DNA of 5,207 nucleotides from Prevotellaceae bacterium (GCA_021204545.1 JAJPZF010000207.1:1-5207), one strand, 5' to 3'. Shown: positions 1-5,067, numbered from the stretch's first letter. Numbers and translations are program-made. Notes: generated by a model from the letters alone, not told the origin.

Positions 1-101
1 GAAGCGATTCCAGTCGGTCCGACGAAGCGATTCCAGTCGGTCCGACGAAGCGATTCCAGTCGATCCGACGAAGCGATTCCAGTCGGTCCGACGAAGCGAT
101 T
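1..101. repeat. 23-bp tandem repeat array (4.4 copies)
   Basis: Four head-to-tail 23-bp units (1-23, 24-46, 47-69, 70-92) are followed by the first nine bases of a fifth (93-101). The array may continue off the left edge. Each unit starts GAAGCGATTCCA and ends in the 11-bp palindrome GTCGGTCCGAC (5-bp arms around a central T). The third unit differs by one base (GTCGATCCGAC), which shortens the arms to 4 bp. There are no spacers, so it is not a CRISPR array. It may be a protein-binding array or a simple minisatellite; the function is unknown. Confidence 0.95.
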
Positions 102-124
102 GCGCCGCCTCCCCTATAGGCACG

Positions 125-158
125 AAAAAAGCCAGCCGCGACTCACGTCGGGGCTGGC
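125..158 (-). terminator. Rho-independent terminator of the small RNA
   Basis: On the minus strand a 12-bp stem (arms 158-147 and 142-131, one G-G mismatch) closes a 4-base loop and is followed directly by six T residues (130-125). This is a strong intrinsic terminator. The plus strand has no T-tract after the hairpin, so it acts leftward. It ends the transcript that would start near 356. Confidence 0.88.
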
Positions 159-356
159 CTTCAACACTTTAATTAAAACCTTTGGAATCTTATGAAGAAA
201 TTCCTATCGTGAACTATTCTCCCCCCAGAAGGGGGAGCTGTCGTTCCAACCTTAGTCTCTGTCCTCACTCGCCATAGCGGGGGTTCTCTCAGATAGTCTC
301 TTACTCGTCATGTTTAACCGTTGTCGCTGCCGCAATCTCTTTACCTTGTGATTTCA
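125..356 (-). ncRNA. Structured small RNA with own promoter and terminator, possible 6S-like RNA
   Basis: A Bacteroidota promoter (361-391) and an intrinsic terminator (125-158) bracket about 230 nt without a credible ORF. The minus-strand transcript can fold into one long irregular hairpin. The closing stem is GGTTAAAC (319-312) with GGTTTTAATT (180-171). Inside it, CTATC (296-292) pairs with GATAG (208-204), and TAAGA (303-299) with TCTT (198-195). Next comes GAAC (246-243) with GTTC (214-211), and the tip is a 7-bp GC-rich hairpin (237-219, arms CTCCCCC and GGGGGAG). A small side hairpin (279-270, CGC/GCG) lies in the unpaired middle. An elongated hairpin with a central bubble and side hairpin is the general shape of 6S RNA, which binds the housekeeping RNA polymerase; Bacteroidales have their own 6S-like class. 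The size also fits. The 6S identity is inference from shape, size and context. tmRNA and RNase P RNA are unlikely, as their hallmark sequences are not seen. Confidence 0.62.
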
Positions 357-360
357 CACG

Positions 361-391
361 CAAAGATACGCCCAACGCCCGCCACCGCAAG
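361..391 (-). promoter_or_regulatory. Bacteroidota-type promoter for the small RNA
   Basis: On the minus strand, TATCTTTG (368-361) matches the Bacteroidota -7 consensus TAnnTTTG exactly. CTTG (391-388), one base off the -33 element TTTG, lies 19 bases upstream, which is the usual spacing. Transcription would start near 356 and run leftward into the terminator at 158-125. Confidence 0.75.
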
Positions 392-531
392 CCTTTTCCC
401 GCTAAATCAGCGATTATTTAAGGATAGCCCCGCCCCGTTGCCACGCAAGGCTGCCAATCGGTGGCGCATTGGCGTGACGACGAACAGCCTGTCGCTCAGC
501 CGAGAGGCGCGGGAGAGCGGGGCAGCGTGCC

Positions 532-1821
532 TCAGGCGGGAAGGAGGGTGAAGGGAGAGCTGGGGGCGTGAGTGGTGAGTATGCGCCACTCTCGCGGGTA
601 GAGGTTGTTCGCCCGTCCGCCCACGCTTTTGGCGAAGCCCAGCGGGTGGCGGCGGAACGTGAGCAAGACTATGCCGCCCGGGCAGTCGAGGCGCAGAGCC
701 TCACGCCGCAGGTAGGAGAGCGCCTCCGCGTAAGAGAGCTCCACCTCCCTGTAAGTGCCTCGGACGTAGGCCGCGCTGAGGGCGAGCGAGGGAGACGGCA
801 GCCAGTCCTTGCCACGAAGCTCGGCGAGGGGCACGCCGCAGCTGAGCACTCGCAGTTTTCGGCAAAGACGCTGGATGAAAGCCGCATACTTTGACGGCAA
901 GGCGGCGCGACTTTTGGGAAATGTCTGAAGAGAAAAGTCGCCGCACAGCATAGGCAGCGGCTCGGGCTTGGCGGCAGGGAGGGCAGAGGCTTGCGGCTCG
1001 CCACGCTTGCGCAGGGCGGCGATGAAGAAGCCCTCGCCGCGGAAGGCGTGCGGGTAGAAGTGTCGCTCGAAGAGAAGCTCAGCGCCAAGCTCACGGGCAA
1101 TCCACCGCGTGTTGTCCTCACACTCGAGGCGGTTGAACGTGCAAGTGCTGTAGACAAGCAGCCCACCGGGCTTAAGCGCAGGCCACACGCCACTGAGGAT
1201 GCCCCGCTGCCGCCGCTGGCAGAGCGCCACTCCCTCGAGGCTCCATTGGGCAAGGGCTTGCGGCTCCTTGCGGAACATCCCCTCGCCGGAGCAGGGCACG
1301 TCGGTGAGAATGAAGTCGAACGCCGAAGGCAGGAGGGCGAAGTCGTCGGGCTTGTTCTGGGTGACCACGCACGAGGGACTGCCCCACTTAGCGACGTTCT
1401 CCTGAAGCACAGCGGCACGCCGCGGCTCAGGCTCGTTGCTCACGAGCAGACTGCCCTCGGGAAGGCGGGAGAGCAGCAGCGTCGTCTTGCCCCCGGGGGC
1501 GGCGCAGAGGTCGAGGGCGAGCAGTGACTCTTGCGGAAGATACTGCCGAACGACCTCCGAGAGATACATTGAGGAGGCCTCCTGCACATAGTAAACCCCC
1601 GCGTGAAGCAGCGGGTCGAATGTGAAGGGCGGGCGAGAGGGCAGATAGTATGCGCCGTCGCACCAAGGCACACGCGGCAGGGAGAGCCGCGCGTCAGTCT
1701 TAAGCGGGTTGAGGCGCGCGGAGACGACGGGCTCTTCCTGCAAGGCGAGGCAGAGCCGCTCCGCCTCGTCGGCGGAAAGCTGCTGGCGTGTCAGCTCAAC
1801 GAACTGCGGGGGGAGCCGCAT
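532..1821 (-). CDS. rsmF: RsmF-type 16S rRNA (cytosine-C5) methyltransferase
   Basis: This is a SAM-dependent methyltransferase of the NOL1/NOP2/Sun family, predicted to make 5-methylcytosine in rRNA in the cytoplasm. In the 429-residue product, the SAM-binding motif DLCAAPGGKT is at 104-113. Motif IV, DVPCSGEGMFRK, carries Cys177, used in product release. Motif VI, YSTCTF, carries the catalytic Cys227. The PCSGEGMFRK form and the C-terminal PUA-like end (PLGFAKSVGGRANNLYPREW, about 393-412) are typical of the RsmF branch, whose E. coli member modifies C1407 of 16S rRNA; the exact target here is inferred. An in-frame ATG 33 bases upstream (1854) would give 440 residues. The start at 1821 is preferred because the stop of thyA and this ATG share one base (TGATG), which implies coupled translation, and because the family similarity begins at MRLPPQF. 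It is the last gene of the operon. Confidence 0.93.
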   Translation of the reverse strand: MRLPPQFVELTRQQLSADEAERLCLALQEEPVVSARLNPLKTDARLSLPRVPWCDGAYYLPSRPPFTFDPLLHAGVYYVQEASSMYLSEVVRQYLPQESLLALDLCAAPGGKTTLLLSRLPEGSLLVSNEPEPRRAAVLQENVAKWGSPSCVVTQNKPDDFALLPSAFDFILTDVPCSGEGMFRKEPQALAQWSLEGVALCQRRQRGILSGVWPALKPGGLLVYSTCTFNRLECEDNTRWIARELGAELLFERHFYPHAFRGEGFFIAALRKRGEPQASALPAAKPEPLPMLCGDFSLQTFPKSRAALPSKYAAFIQRLCRKLRVLSCGVPLAELRGKDWLPSPSLALSAAYVRGTYREVELSYAEALSYLRREALRLDCPGGIVLLTFRRHPLGFAKSVGGRANNLYPREWRILTTHAPSSPFTLLPA

Positions 1822-2618
1822 CAGACGCTGACCTGCCCCTTGATGGCTGGCCAAGGGTCGTAGCCCTCAAGCTGGAAGTCTTCGTAATGGAAGCCGAAGA
1901 TGTCCCTCACGTCCGGGTTGATGAGCATGCGGGGCAGCGGGCGAGGCTCGCGGGTGAGCTGCAGGCGCACCTGCTCGAAGTGGTTACGGTAGATGTGCGT
2001 GTCGCCAGTCGTGTGGACGAAGACACCCGGGCGCAGTCCGCAGACCTGCGCCATCATCATGCAGAGCAGCGCGTAGGAGGCGATGTTGAAGGGGACACCG
2101 AGGAAGCAGTCGGCACTGCGCTGGTAGAGTTGCAGCGAGAGCCGCCCCCGGCCCACGTAGAACTGGAAGAAGGTGTGGCAGGGCGGCAGGTTCATGTTAG
2201 GCAGGTCAGCCACGTTCCATGCGCTGACGATGATGCGGCGGCTGTCGGGGTTTTGCTTAATGTCGCTTACCGCCTGCGCGATCTGGTCGATGTGTCCGCC
2301 GTTGTAGTCAGGCCACGAGCGCCACTGATAGCCGTAGATATGCCCGAGGTCGCCCGTCTCGGGGTCGGCCCACTCGTTCCAGATGCGCACGCCGTGCTGC
2401 TGGAGGTAGTGCACGTTGGTGTCTCCGTTGAGAAACCAAAGCAGCTCGTAGATGATGCTCTTGAGGTGCACCTTCTTTGTCGTGAGCAGAGGGAAGCCGT
2501 CGTCGAGGTCGAAGCGCATCTGGTGCCCGAAGACACTGCGTGTGCCAGTGCCTGTGCGGTCGGCCTTGTCAACGCCCTCGTCGAGGATTCTCTGCAATAG
2601 GTCGAGGTATTGTTTCAT
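1821..2618 (-). CDS. thyA: Thymidylate synthase
   Basis: Converts dUMP and 5,10-methylene-tetrahydrofolate to dTMP and dihydrofolate in the cytoplasm, the only de novo route to dTMP when thyX is absent. The 265-residue length matches the classic short bacterial ThyA (E. coli 264). Visible landmarks are the phosphate-binding Arg22 in DRTGTGT, the paired arginines of the partner subunit in [11 protein letters not shown] (127-128), the nucleophile Cys147 in [10 protein letters not shown], the dUMP-binding segment [17 protein letters not shown] with Asn178, and His208/Tyr210 in GDTHIYRNH. The C-terminus ends in QVSV, like the usual hydrophobic valine-rich tail that closes over the active site. 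The start codon overlaps the folA stop as ATGA, and the stop overlaps the next ATG as TGATG, so translation is probably coupled on both sides. All key residues are present. Confidence 0.98.
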   Translation of the reverse strand: MKQYLDLLQRILDEGVDKADRTGTGTRSVFGHQMRFDLDDGFPLLTTKKVHLKSIIYELLWFLNGDTNVHYLQQHGVRIWNEWADPETGDLGHIYGYQWRSWPDYNGGHIDQIAQAVSDIKQNPDSRRIIVSAWNVADLPNMNLPPCHTFFQFYVGRGRLSLQLYQRSADCFLGVPFNIASYALLCMMMAQVCGLRPGVFVHTTGDTHIYRNHFEQVRLQLTREPRPLPRMLINPDVRDIFGFHYEDFQLEGYDPWPAIKGQVSV

Positions 2619-3094
2619 TGTCTTTCGTAATCGGCGAACGTGTAAGCGAACTGGTGTCTGTCGTCTTTCCGGTGCGCCTCGCTGCTGATGAGCCGCCAGT
2701 CGGAATAGTCGGGGAAAAAGGCGTCGGCCTGTGCGGGCGTGTCAGCTATCTCGGTGAGGCAGAGCCGCCGGGCAAGGGGCAGGGCTTGCCCGTAGACGCT
2801 CGCGCCGCCAATGACGAAGACCTCCTCTTCCTGCCTGCAGGCGGCGAGGGCTTCGCTGAGCGAGGGGAACGTCTCGGCGGCGGGGAAGGTGAGCGACTGC
2901 CGTGTCAGCACGATGTTGCGGCGGTTGGGCAGCGCCCCCTTGGGCAGCGACTCGAAGGTGCGCCGCCCCATGATGATGGTGTGCCCCGTGGTGAGCGCCT
3001 TGAAACGCTTAAGGTCGTTGGGCAGCCAGTAGAGGAGCTTGTTCTGATAGCCTATCGCGCGGTTGCGCGCCACTGCGGCGATGATGCTTAACAT
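2615..3094 (-). CDS. folA: Dihydrofolate reductase
   Basis: Reduces dihydrofolate to tetrahydrofolate with NADPH, recycling the cofactor oxidised by the adjacent ThyA, and is the target of trimethoprim. The 159-residue length equals the typical bacterial chromosomal enzyme. Features in order: N-terminal strand [15 protein letters not shown]; Trp23 and the active-site acid Asp27 in [10 protein letters not shown]; the NADPH-binding segment [10 protein letters not shown] (42-51); NIVLTR (60-65); the second cofactor loop [11 protein letters not shown] (95-105); and the C-terminal strands with [16 protein letters not shown]. The ATG at 3094 follows a 20-base AT-rich gap containing TATATATATA after the mutarotase gene, with no Shine-Dalgarno sequence. 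The stop overlaps the thyA start (ATGA). No obvious resistance-type substitution can be called from sequence alone. Confidence 0.98.
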   Translation of the reverse strand: MLSIIAAVARNRAIGYQNKLLYWLPNDLKRFKALTTGHTIIMGRRTFESLPKGALPNRRNIVLTRQSLTFPAAETFPSLSEALAACRQEEEVFVIGGASVYGQALPLARRLCLTEIADTPAQADAFFPDYSDWRLISSEAHRKDDRHQFAYTFADYERQ

Positions 3095-3114
3095 ATACTA
3101 TATATATAAAGGTG

Positions 3115-3522
3115 TCACGGGCGGGACAGCTCCTCCTCGCTGTACAGGTGGAACATACGCTCCATTGGCTGCCACTTCTGCGACGACGACGCTCCTGCCT
3201 CGCACTGCTGATACGGCTCCACGCACCGCTCCCACTCCGCCTGCCGCGGCAAGGAGGCGAGCCGCCGCATAGCCTCGTCCCAGCGGAAGTCCACGGGAGC
3301 CTCGACTATCATGCACAGCTGGTTTCCGCTGATGTATATCTCCATCTCCAGAATGCCTACCTTGCGGATGCCCTCGAGCACCTCGGGCCAGACTTTCTGC
3401 GGGCTGTGAAGCGAGCGGTAACGGGCGATGCCCTCGGGCGCGTCCTTAAGGCTCAGCACCTGGCAGTACCTTTTCGTCGGCACGCGGAACGCCTTGACGG
3501 CGTAACCTTCGTTTGTGGTCAT
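3115..3522 (-). CDS. L-rhamnose mutarotase (RhaM/DUF718) family protein
   Basis: This 135-residue protein matches the RhaM-type dimeric alpha/beta-barrel mutarotase family, whose E. coli member interconverts alpha and beta anomers of L-rhamnose. The core runs from about residue 18 to 128. It begins KRYCQVLSLKD and continues with IARYRSLHSPQKVWPEVLEG, which corresponds to the family's Tyr, His and WPE positions (Tyr35, His39, WPE 45-47). MEIYISGNQLCMIVEA (60-75) forms the central strands, a conserved-type Trp lies in AEWERC (95-100), and MERMFHLYS closes the domain. The N-terminal 17 residues and the last six or so lie outside the family core. The gene follows the second DUF3791 gene by 11 bases and precedes folA by 20. 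No rhamnose or fucose catabolic gene lies in the window, so the sugar is uncertain; Bacteroidota relatives also occur with fucose genes. Confidence 0.85.
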   Translation of the reverse strand: MTTNEGYAVKAFRVPTKRYCQVLSLKDAPEGIARYRSLHSPQKVWPEVLEGIRKVGILEMEIYISGNQLCMIVEAPVDFRWDEAMRRLASLPRQAEWERCVEPYQQCEAGASSSQKWQPMERMFHLYSEEELSRP

Positions 3523-3533
3523 CTTGTTTCGCT

Positions 3534-3785
3534 TTATTGTTTATCGGGCTGCTGCCTCTTGTTGTCGCGCTTTTGCACCTCAAGCCAAAGCTCCTCTGCC
3601 AGGTAGCCATCGCTGCGGCAGTGCATATCCGCGATGCGCTCGCCAACGAGCTCTGCAGTGACAGAGCAGTAGAACGTGTCCGCCGCCTCTGCGAGCGGGA
3701 CGTTGTAACGCTGGGCGTATGTCTTGATGACGCTGGCAATCTTCCTGTCGAGAATGACTTGCCTCGCCTCTTCGCTCGCTGTCAT
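3534..3785 (-). CDS. DUF3791-like small protein (second copy)
   Basis: An 83-residue, probably helical and soluble protein with no signal peptide or membrane segment. It fits the DUF3791 family pattern: a first helix ending KTYAQRYN, a linker VPLAEAA, then a second half GERIADMHCRSDGYLAEELWLEV that corresponds to the family's 'DxLHxxxxxYLVEDI' element. The reading frame is open further upstream to an ATG at 3845, but the ATG at 3785 is chosen because it overlaps the DUF3990 stop as ATGA (3782-3785) and the extra 20 residues show no family similarity. It is clearly diverged from the first DUF3791 copy. The function is unknown. Its coupling to the DUF3990 gene suggests a partner or antitoxin-like role, which is inference. 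The C-terminus is a charged tail (KRDNKRQQPDKQ). Confidence 0.75.
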   Translation of the reverse strand: MTASEEARQVILDRKIASVIKTYAQRYNVPLAEAADTFYCSVTAELVGERIADMHCRSDGYLAEELWLEVQKRDNKRQQPDKQ

Positions 3786-4255
3786 AGTTTTATGCACTCC
3801 TTGAATGTGAGACACTGCTTTATCATCATTTCCGCGCGGACACAATACTGGATGTCGGGCTTCTCGTAGACAAGCCTGCGTAACGCCTCGGCTTTAGGGA
3901 TGAGACCTTCAAAGAAGAGGCTCATAGTGTCGAATATCTTGTCGTTCGCCACTCCGCCAACAACCATATCATAGTCGCCCGTTTGTTTTCCCGCCCGGCA
4001 AGAAACGATGAAATCAAGCCACTCCCCGTCGTACTTCTCGAATGTCTTCACCCCCCAATCTGCCCAGTCCTCGGAAAAGTCGTAGATGTTCAGCCACGCC
4101 CCCTCCCGACGTTTGGCGAAACGGTAAGCATATCTCTCCGCTTGCTCACGGAGAGTGGTGAAATAGAAGCCCGCACCGAAATCGAGTTCCTTGCGAGAAT
4201 GACGAGTGTCAGGCACGTCTACTCGCTGATTAGAAGTGTGATAGACCTCTGTCAC
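3782..4255 (-). CDS. DUF3990 protein, predicted ADP-ribosyltransferase fold
   Basis: A 157-residue soluble protein with the DUF3990 pattern. It has an N-terminal VYHTS (His6), then LDFGAGFYFTTLREQAERYA (25-44, with Tyr31), LNIYDF (55-60), EWLDFIVSCR (78-87), YDMVVGGVANDKIF (95-108) and PDIQYCVRAE (133-142). His in the first strand and Tyr in the GxGFYxT strand match the His and Tyr of the H-Y-[E/Q/D] NAD-binding triad of diphtheria-toxin-class ADP-ribosyltransferases. Gln137 is a possible third residue; this assignment is inference. The start is a GTG (4255) that overlaps the upstream DUF3791 stop as GTGA. The stop overlaps the next DUF3791 start as ATGA. The length is normal for the family and no residue is obviously broken. 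A toxin-like modification enzyme controlled by its neighbours is plausible but unproven. Confidence 0.85.
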   Translation of the reverse strand: MTEVYHTSNQRVDVPDTRHSRKELDFGAGFYFTTLREQAERYAYRFAKRREGAWLNIYDFSEDWADWGVKTFEKYDGEWLDFIVSCRAGKQTGDYDMVVGGVANDKIFDTMSLFFEGLIPKAEALRRLVYEKPDIQYCVRAEMMIKQCLTFKECIKL

Positions 4256-4467
4256 TGCAAGACTCCTTTTCGTTTCATCATGTCGATGATGTCCTCCACG
4301 ATATAGCTTCTGCTGAAAGTGTGCAGGATGTCGTATCCCGGCACGATGTAATCGTTCACCAGGTCGGCGGCTTTAAGCCTGGCGTACACCTCGGTGCGGG
4401 TCATCTTCAGGCTGAGGGCGACGGCGCCAACGCAGAAAGTCAGGAAATACAGTGCGTCTTCATTCAT
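4252..4467 (-). CDS. DUF3791 family small protein (first copy)
   Basis: A 71-residue protein with the full DUF3791 pattern: an N-terminal helix ALYFLTFCVGAVAL, then KMTRTEVYARLKAADLVNDYI, then the hallmark VPGYDILHTFSRSYIVEDI followed by DMMKRKG. The reading frame is open upstream to an ATG at 4818. The extra 117 residues are proline/arginine-rich, run into the 22-bp repeat region and lie upstream of the predicted promoter, so the ATG at 4467 is chosen. No Shine-Dalgarno sequence is seen. It is the first gene of the seven-gene operon, and its TGA overlaps the GTG of DUF3990 (GTGA). Family members often sit next to DUF3990 genes. The biochemical role is unknown; an antitoxin or accessory-subunit role is inference. 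Confidence 0.85.
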   Translation of the reverse strand: MNEDALYFLTFCVGAVALSLKMTRTEVYARLKAADLVNDYIVPGYDILHTFSRSYIVEDIIDMMKRKGVLQ

Positions 4468-4486
4468 GTTGCATAAGGCTCTTGCC

Positions 4487-4518
4487 GCGGGAGCTTGCGG
4501 CTTGCGGCTTATTCCCGC
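4487..4518. repeat. Inverted repeat in the leader of the DUF3791 operon
   Basis: GCGGGA (4487-4492) and TCCCGC (4513-4518) form 6-bp arms around a 20-base centre that itself contains a doubled CTTGCGG. It spans the predicted start site and the leader just upstream of the ATG at 4467. It could be an operator or a leader hairpin, but 6-bp arms in GC-rich DNA may be chance. Confidence 0.4.
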
Positions 4519-4520
4519 AC

Positions 4521-4555
4521 CAAAATTAAGGGTTTTCCGCCACAAAACGGGCAAG
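4521..4555 (-). promoter_or_regulatory. Candidate promoter of the DUF3791-to-rsmF operon
   Basis: On the minus strand, TAATTTTG (4528-4521) matches the -7 consensus TAnnTTTG exactly and lies 53 bases before the ATG at 4467. The best -33 candidates are imperfectly placed: CTTG at 4555-4552 has a 23-base spacer (slightly long), and TTTG at 4546-4543 has a 14-base spacer (too short). It is the only good -7 box upstream of the seven-gene block. Confidence 0.55.
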
Positions 4556-4586
4556 TTCTCGCCTGGAATTGAGACCGCGCGATAAA

Positions 4587-4594
4587 TATATTTG
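4587..4594 (+). promoter_or_regulatory. Divergent plus-strand -7 box
   Basis: TATATTTG matches TAnnTTTG exactly and points rightward, away from the operon. No good -33 TTTG is seen at 19-21 bases upstream; CCTG at 4562-4565 has the right spacing but a poor match. A transcript from about 4601 would reach the terminator-like hairpin at 4721-4738. The match may be chance in an AT-rich patch. Confidence 0.3.
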
Positions 4595-4720
4595 GGCAGG
4601 CGCAGGGCGAGGGGTCGACAGGCGACGGGAATGAGGTGCGGGGTGATGGCGTATCGGCGTGGGAAAAGGGTTCGGACAACGGGCGTGGCAACGGGGCGTG
4701 GGCTTGGGGCGCAAGGTGTT
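4595..4720. other. G-rich intergenic stretch without a recognisable gene
   Basis: The plus strand carries about ten runs of three or more G, including a dense cluster at 4681-4709 (loops of 9, 3 and 3 bases). Overlapping reading frames are open here, but they have arbitrary composition, run into the 22-bp repeats and show no recognisable domain. If the divergent -7 box at 4587 is real, this would be the body of an untranslated RNA of about 140 nt. Otherwise nothing is seen in it. Confidence 0.4.
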
Positions 4721-4738
4721 AGCCCCTTCGGGGCTTTT
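4721..4738 (+). terminator. Short plus-strand terminator-like hairpin
   Basis: AGCCCC (4721-4726) and GGGGCT (4730-4735) form a perfect 6-bp GC-rich stem with a 3-base loop, followed by TTT on the plus strand and then CG. The short T-tract makes it a moderate terminator. It has no T-tract on the minus strand, so it would act on rightward transcripts only, although no plus-strand gene precedes it. Confidence 0.45.
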
Positions 4739-4778
4739 CGTGGCAAAAGGCGACGGACACAGTGAGCCTTTGCCGAAA

Positions 4779-4888
4779 ACATTGCAAGTCTTTCACAAAA
4801 ACATTGCAAGTCTTTCACAAAAACATTGCAAGTCTTTCACAAAAACATAGCAAGTGATTCGCGAGAATCCTGCAAGTCTTTTTCGGAA
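4779..4888. repeat. 22-bp tandem repeat, degenerating rightward
   Basis: Three identical 22-bp units (4779-4800, 4801-4822, 4823-4844) begin ACATTGCAAG and end TTTCACAAAA. Two diverged units follow (4845-4866 and 4867-4888), keeping mainly the GCAAGT core, and then an ACACTGC remnant. The sequence just left of unit 1 (GCCTTTGCCGAAA) also resembles the unit's end. The fourth unit contains a small GATTC/GAATC hairpin with a GCGA loop (4856-4869). The period is not a multiple of three, so the array is not built as coding repeats. Its role is unknown. Confidence 0.93.
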
Positions 4889-4918
4889 ACACTGCGTGGC
4901 GATGCCCCTCTTCCATGC

Positions 4919-4945
4919 GGGGCGAGGGCGAACGCGGGGGGAGGG
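4919..4945 (+). other. Canonical G-quadruplex motif
   Basis: Four G-tracts (4919-4922, 4926-4928, 4936-4941, 4943-4945) are separated by loops of 3, 7 and 1 bases, which satisfies the usual G3+N1-7 pattern on the plus strand. It lies in the intergenic region downstream of the exbD-like gene. Whether it folds in the cell is unknown, and GC-rich DNA produces such motifs by chance. Confidence 0.5.
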
Positions 4946-4955
4946 AATCGGGCAA

Positions 4956-4987
4956 TTCCCGCGGAGAATCGCCCTGCGCCGCGGGAA
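4956..4987. repeat. 9-bp perfect inverted repeat
   Basis: TTCCCGCGG (4956-4964) and CCGCGGGAA (4979-4987) form perfect arms around a 14-base centre. Neither strand has a T-tract after it, so it is not a standard intrinsic terminator. It could be a second, backup hairpin behind the terminator at 5009-5044, or a binding site. Confidence 0.6.
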
Positions 4988-5008
4988 GAAATGCGGGAGA
5001 AGCCGAAG

Positions 5009-5044
5009 AAAAGGGCGGCGCTCCTTGCGGTGCGTCGCCCTTTT
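5009..5044 (-). terminator. Intrinsic terminator of the exbD-like gene
   Basis: Arms 5009-5021 and 5032-5044 pair over 13 positions (one G-T wobble) around a 10-base loop. On the minus strand the stem ends in CCCTTTT and runs on into CTTC. It begins 24 bases after the stop codon at 5068, the expected place for the end of that transcript. The A/T ends are symmetric, so some activity on plus-strand transcripts is possible. Confidence 0.8.
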
Positions 5045-5067
5045 GTCGGTGTATCAGAGGGGAAGCC

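Noticed and set aside
1..101. CRISPR array
   Set aside because: The 23-bp units are directly adjacent with no unique spacers.
252..311. 19-codon ORF on the minus strand inside the small RNA
   Set aside because: It has no ribosome-binding signal or similarity, and its codons fall in segments better explained by RNA pairing. It does not resemble a tmRNA tag.
400..415. Small hairpin CGCT/AGCG followed by an AT-rich stretch, as an operon terminator
   Set aside because: The 4-bp stem is too weak, and the AT-rich stretch lies on the plus-strand side, so it cannot end the leftward rsmF transcript convincingly.
669..1418. Second minus-strand frame of 249 codons inside the methyltransferase gene
   Set aside because: Its composition is Ser/Arg/Pro-rich with no motif, while the other frame contains all NOL1/NOP2/Sun motifs.
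1788..2600. Long plus-strand reading frame (270 codons) opposite thyA
   Set aside because: It is antisense to an intact thyA with all catalytic residues, has no recognisable domain, and is expected from the high GC at third codon positions.
3786..3845. Upstream extension of the second DUF3791 gene by 20 residues
   Set aside because: It lies wholly inside the end of the DUF3990 gene, and the ATG at 3785 gives the ATGA overlap that matches the other junctions.
4468..4818. Upstream extension of the first DUF3791 gene by 117 residues
   Set aside because: The extension is low-complexity, passes through the predicted promoter and the 22-bp repeat, and the family domain begins right at the internal ATG at 4467.
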